Below, in pieces: positions 62,872-64,000 of a stretch of DNA of 64,000 nt. A model generated the notes under the pieces. That model did not search any database, was not told where the DNA came from, and saw only the letters and a list, made by a program, of their open reading frames with translations. This DNA is from CAZMVY01 sp964653435 (lineage in GTDB: Bacteria; Planctomycetota; Phycisphaerae; UBA1845; PWPN01), in contig CAZZFA010000004.1 of the NCBI GenBank assembly GCA_964653435.1, forward strand, positions 1 through 64,000, read 5' to 3'. The translations under genes were made by a program, and so were the position numbers. The stretch's first letter is position 1, and every line of letters starts with the position of its first letter.

Positions 62872-64000
62872 TTATCGGTGTTCGGTCCTGGCGCTCGCTT
62901 GCGCTTCGCGTTCTGTTGTCTGCATCTCCTTCCATACCTGTTCTATGATCTCCGCACCTTTGAGGCCGTACGTTCGCGGACGGGGAGGGATCATGGAGAC
63001 ATCCACCGGTTCGTATGTGATACGCGGGCCTTCGGGCGTATGCTCGGCAATCGTGGACTTGAGCCACTTCTCGTTCTTCTGCCGGAAGGCCTCGCACCAC
63101 GCCTTCGCCTCCCGATGGAGTTCGTCGGGATCATCGGATGTCGGCGAAGGAATCAGGAACTCGGGCTTGTAATGCACGCCCCGGCACTCGTCGCGGGCCA
63201 GGGCGCCCTGCGCGATGACCCTGGCGAGCACGAGCATGTCGCCGAGCGCCCGGGCAAAGGCGAAGTTCTGGTTCGTCCAGGCCGCCTTGTCGGCGACGGC
63301 AACGCGGCGGTAGCGGTCATCGAGCTCATCGAGCTTGGCCAGGGTGTCGCGGAGGTCCTTGTTGTGGCGGACGACGGTGCAGTTTCGGGTCATGGTGGCG
63401 CCGAGCTCACGGTGCAGTTCGTAGGGGTTTTCGCGGCCGTCCGATTGGACCAGCCGCTGCGCGGCTTCTTCGTGCCGCCGCACCTCGCGGTCGAAAAGCG
63501 ACCCGGGCAGGTCGGCCGCGACCGGCGCGGGGAGGTTCTTGAGGTAGTTGTCGATGCCCGGGGCGACGAACATGCCGTCGAAGATGCAGCTCAGGAGAGA
63601 GTTGGCGCCGAGGCGGTTCGCGCCATGGTACTGATAGTTGGCCTCACCGATCGCATAGAGGCCGGGGATGTTCGTCATCAGCGTTTTCGGCGAGCCGCGC
63701 TTCAGCCCGCCGGTGGCCGGATCCTTCTCGTAGTCGCACCAGAGGCCGCCCATCGAGTAGTGCACGGCAGGAAAGATGCGCATGGGCTCCTCGCGGGGAT
63801 CGACACCCTGGAACTTCTCGTAGATCTCGAGGATGCCTTCGAGCTTGCGGTCGAGCTCCTGCCGCGGAATGTGCGTGAGGTCGAGGTAGACGCAGTAGCT
63901 GTGCGGATCGACGCTGTACCCGTCGCGGCAGACGGCAAAGATTTCGCGCGTGGCGATGTCGCGCGGAACGAGGTTGCCGTACTGCGGGTAGCGCTCTTCG
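62872..64000 (-). CDS. sdhA: Succinate dehydrogenase/fumarate reductase flavoprotein subunit, C-terminal part
   Basis: The frame stays open to the window edge, so the N-terminal FAD-binding region is missing and about 375 residues are visible. They include SYCVYLDLTHIP, FPAVHYSMGGLW (substrate-binding His), GLYAIGEANYQYHGANRLG and LLSCIFDG. These are the conserved catalytic and FAD-contacting segments of SdhA/FrdA. It oxidises succinate to fumarate and hands electrons to the SdhB subunit encoded next to it. Confidence 0.95.
   Translation of the reverse strand, partial: EERYPQYGNLVPRDIATREIFAVCRDGYSVDPHSYCVYLDLTHIPRQELDRKLEGILEIYEKFQGVDPREEPMRIFPAVHYSMGGLWCDYEKDPATGGLKRGSPKTLMTNIPGLYAIGEANYQYHGANRLGANSLLSCIFDGMFVAPGIDNYLKNLPAPVAADLPGSLFDREVRRHEEAAQRLVQSDGRENPYELHRELGATMTRNCTVVRHNKDLRDTLAKLDELDDRYRRVAVADKAAWTNQNFAFARALGDMLVLARVIAQGALARDECRGVHYKPEFLIPSPTSDDPDELHREAKAWCEAFRQKNEKWLKSTIAEHTPEGPRITYEPVDVSMIPPRPRTYGLKGAEIIEQVWKEMQTTEREAQASARTEHR

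Overview
The window reads as a chromosomal segment of a high-GC bacterium, most likely of the Planctomycetota (perhaps Phycisphaerae-like). The support is the dense set of secreted sulfatases with a pectate-lyase-like enzyme and a DUF4838/GH20-like protein, a tyrosine recombinase of a type common in that phylum, and IS21-type remnants. This assignment is inferred from gene content only.

Layout. (1) Bases 1-20531 hold one co-directional accessory array that looks like an anti-phage operon. In order it encodes the C-terminal part of a UvrD-type helicase, a DUF3644 protein, a caspase-like protease, a DUF1156 DNA methyltransferase, a DUF499 ATPase, an HNH-APAZ protein with an overlapping short prokaryotic Argonaute (a SPARHA-like pair), an unrecognised 233-aa protein, a DUF6361 protein, a phospholipase-D-like protein and a large SNF2/DEAD-type helicase. 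Most junctions overlap by a few bases, which suggests translational coupling. (2) Bases 20707-25380 carry a small unknown gene and a 1206-aa HTH/P-loop NTPase/WD40 protein, separated by a dead IS21-family left end. (3) Bases 25570-38381 look like the mobility and maintenance part of an integrative element: several uncharacterised genes, at least four of which appear to be paralogues; a protein with four identical-spacing CCHC motifs; a VirD4/TraD-like ATPase; a TOTE-type primase; a replication-relaxation protein; an excisionase-like HTH protein; and a tyrosine integrase next to a tRNA-Gly(CCC). (4) After the tRNA and a dispersed inverted repeat, GC rises and the genes look like ordinary chromosome: gatC, transketolase, a cluster of four sulfatases with glycan-active enzymes, mutS, a TlpA-like thioredoxin, an AmmeMemoRadiSam radical SAM enzyme, a glycosyltransferase/methyltransferase pair, and sdhB with a truncated sdhA.

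How it fits together. The simplest reading is that everything left of the tRNA-Gly is one integrated element, or several stacked ones, carrying defence cargo. The left end lies outside the window. The most interesting features are the Argonaute/HNH-APAZ pair embedded inside a DUF1156/DUF499/DUF6361/PLD/helicase operon, and the multi-paralogue family around the VirD4-like ATPase. All functions are inferred from visible motifs. No database search was run.
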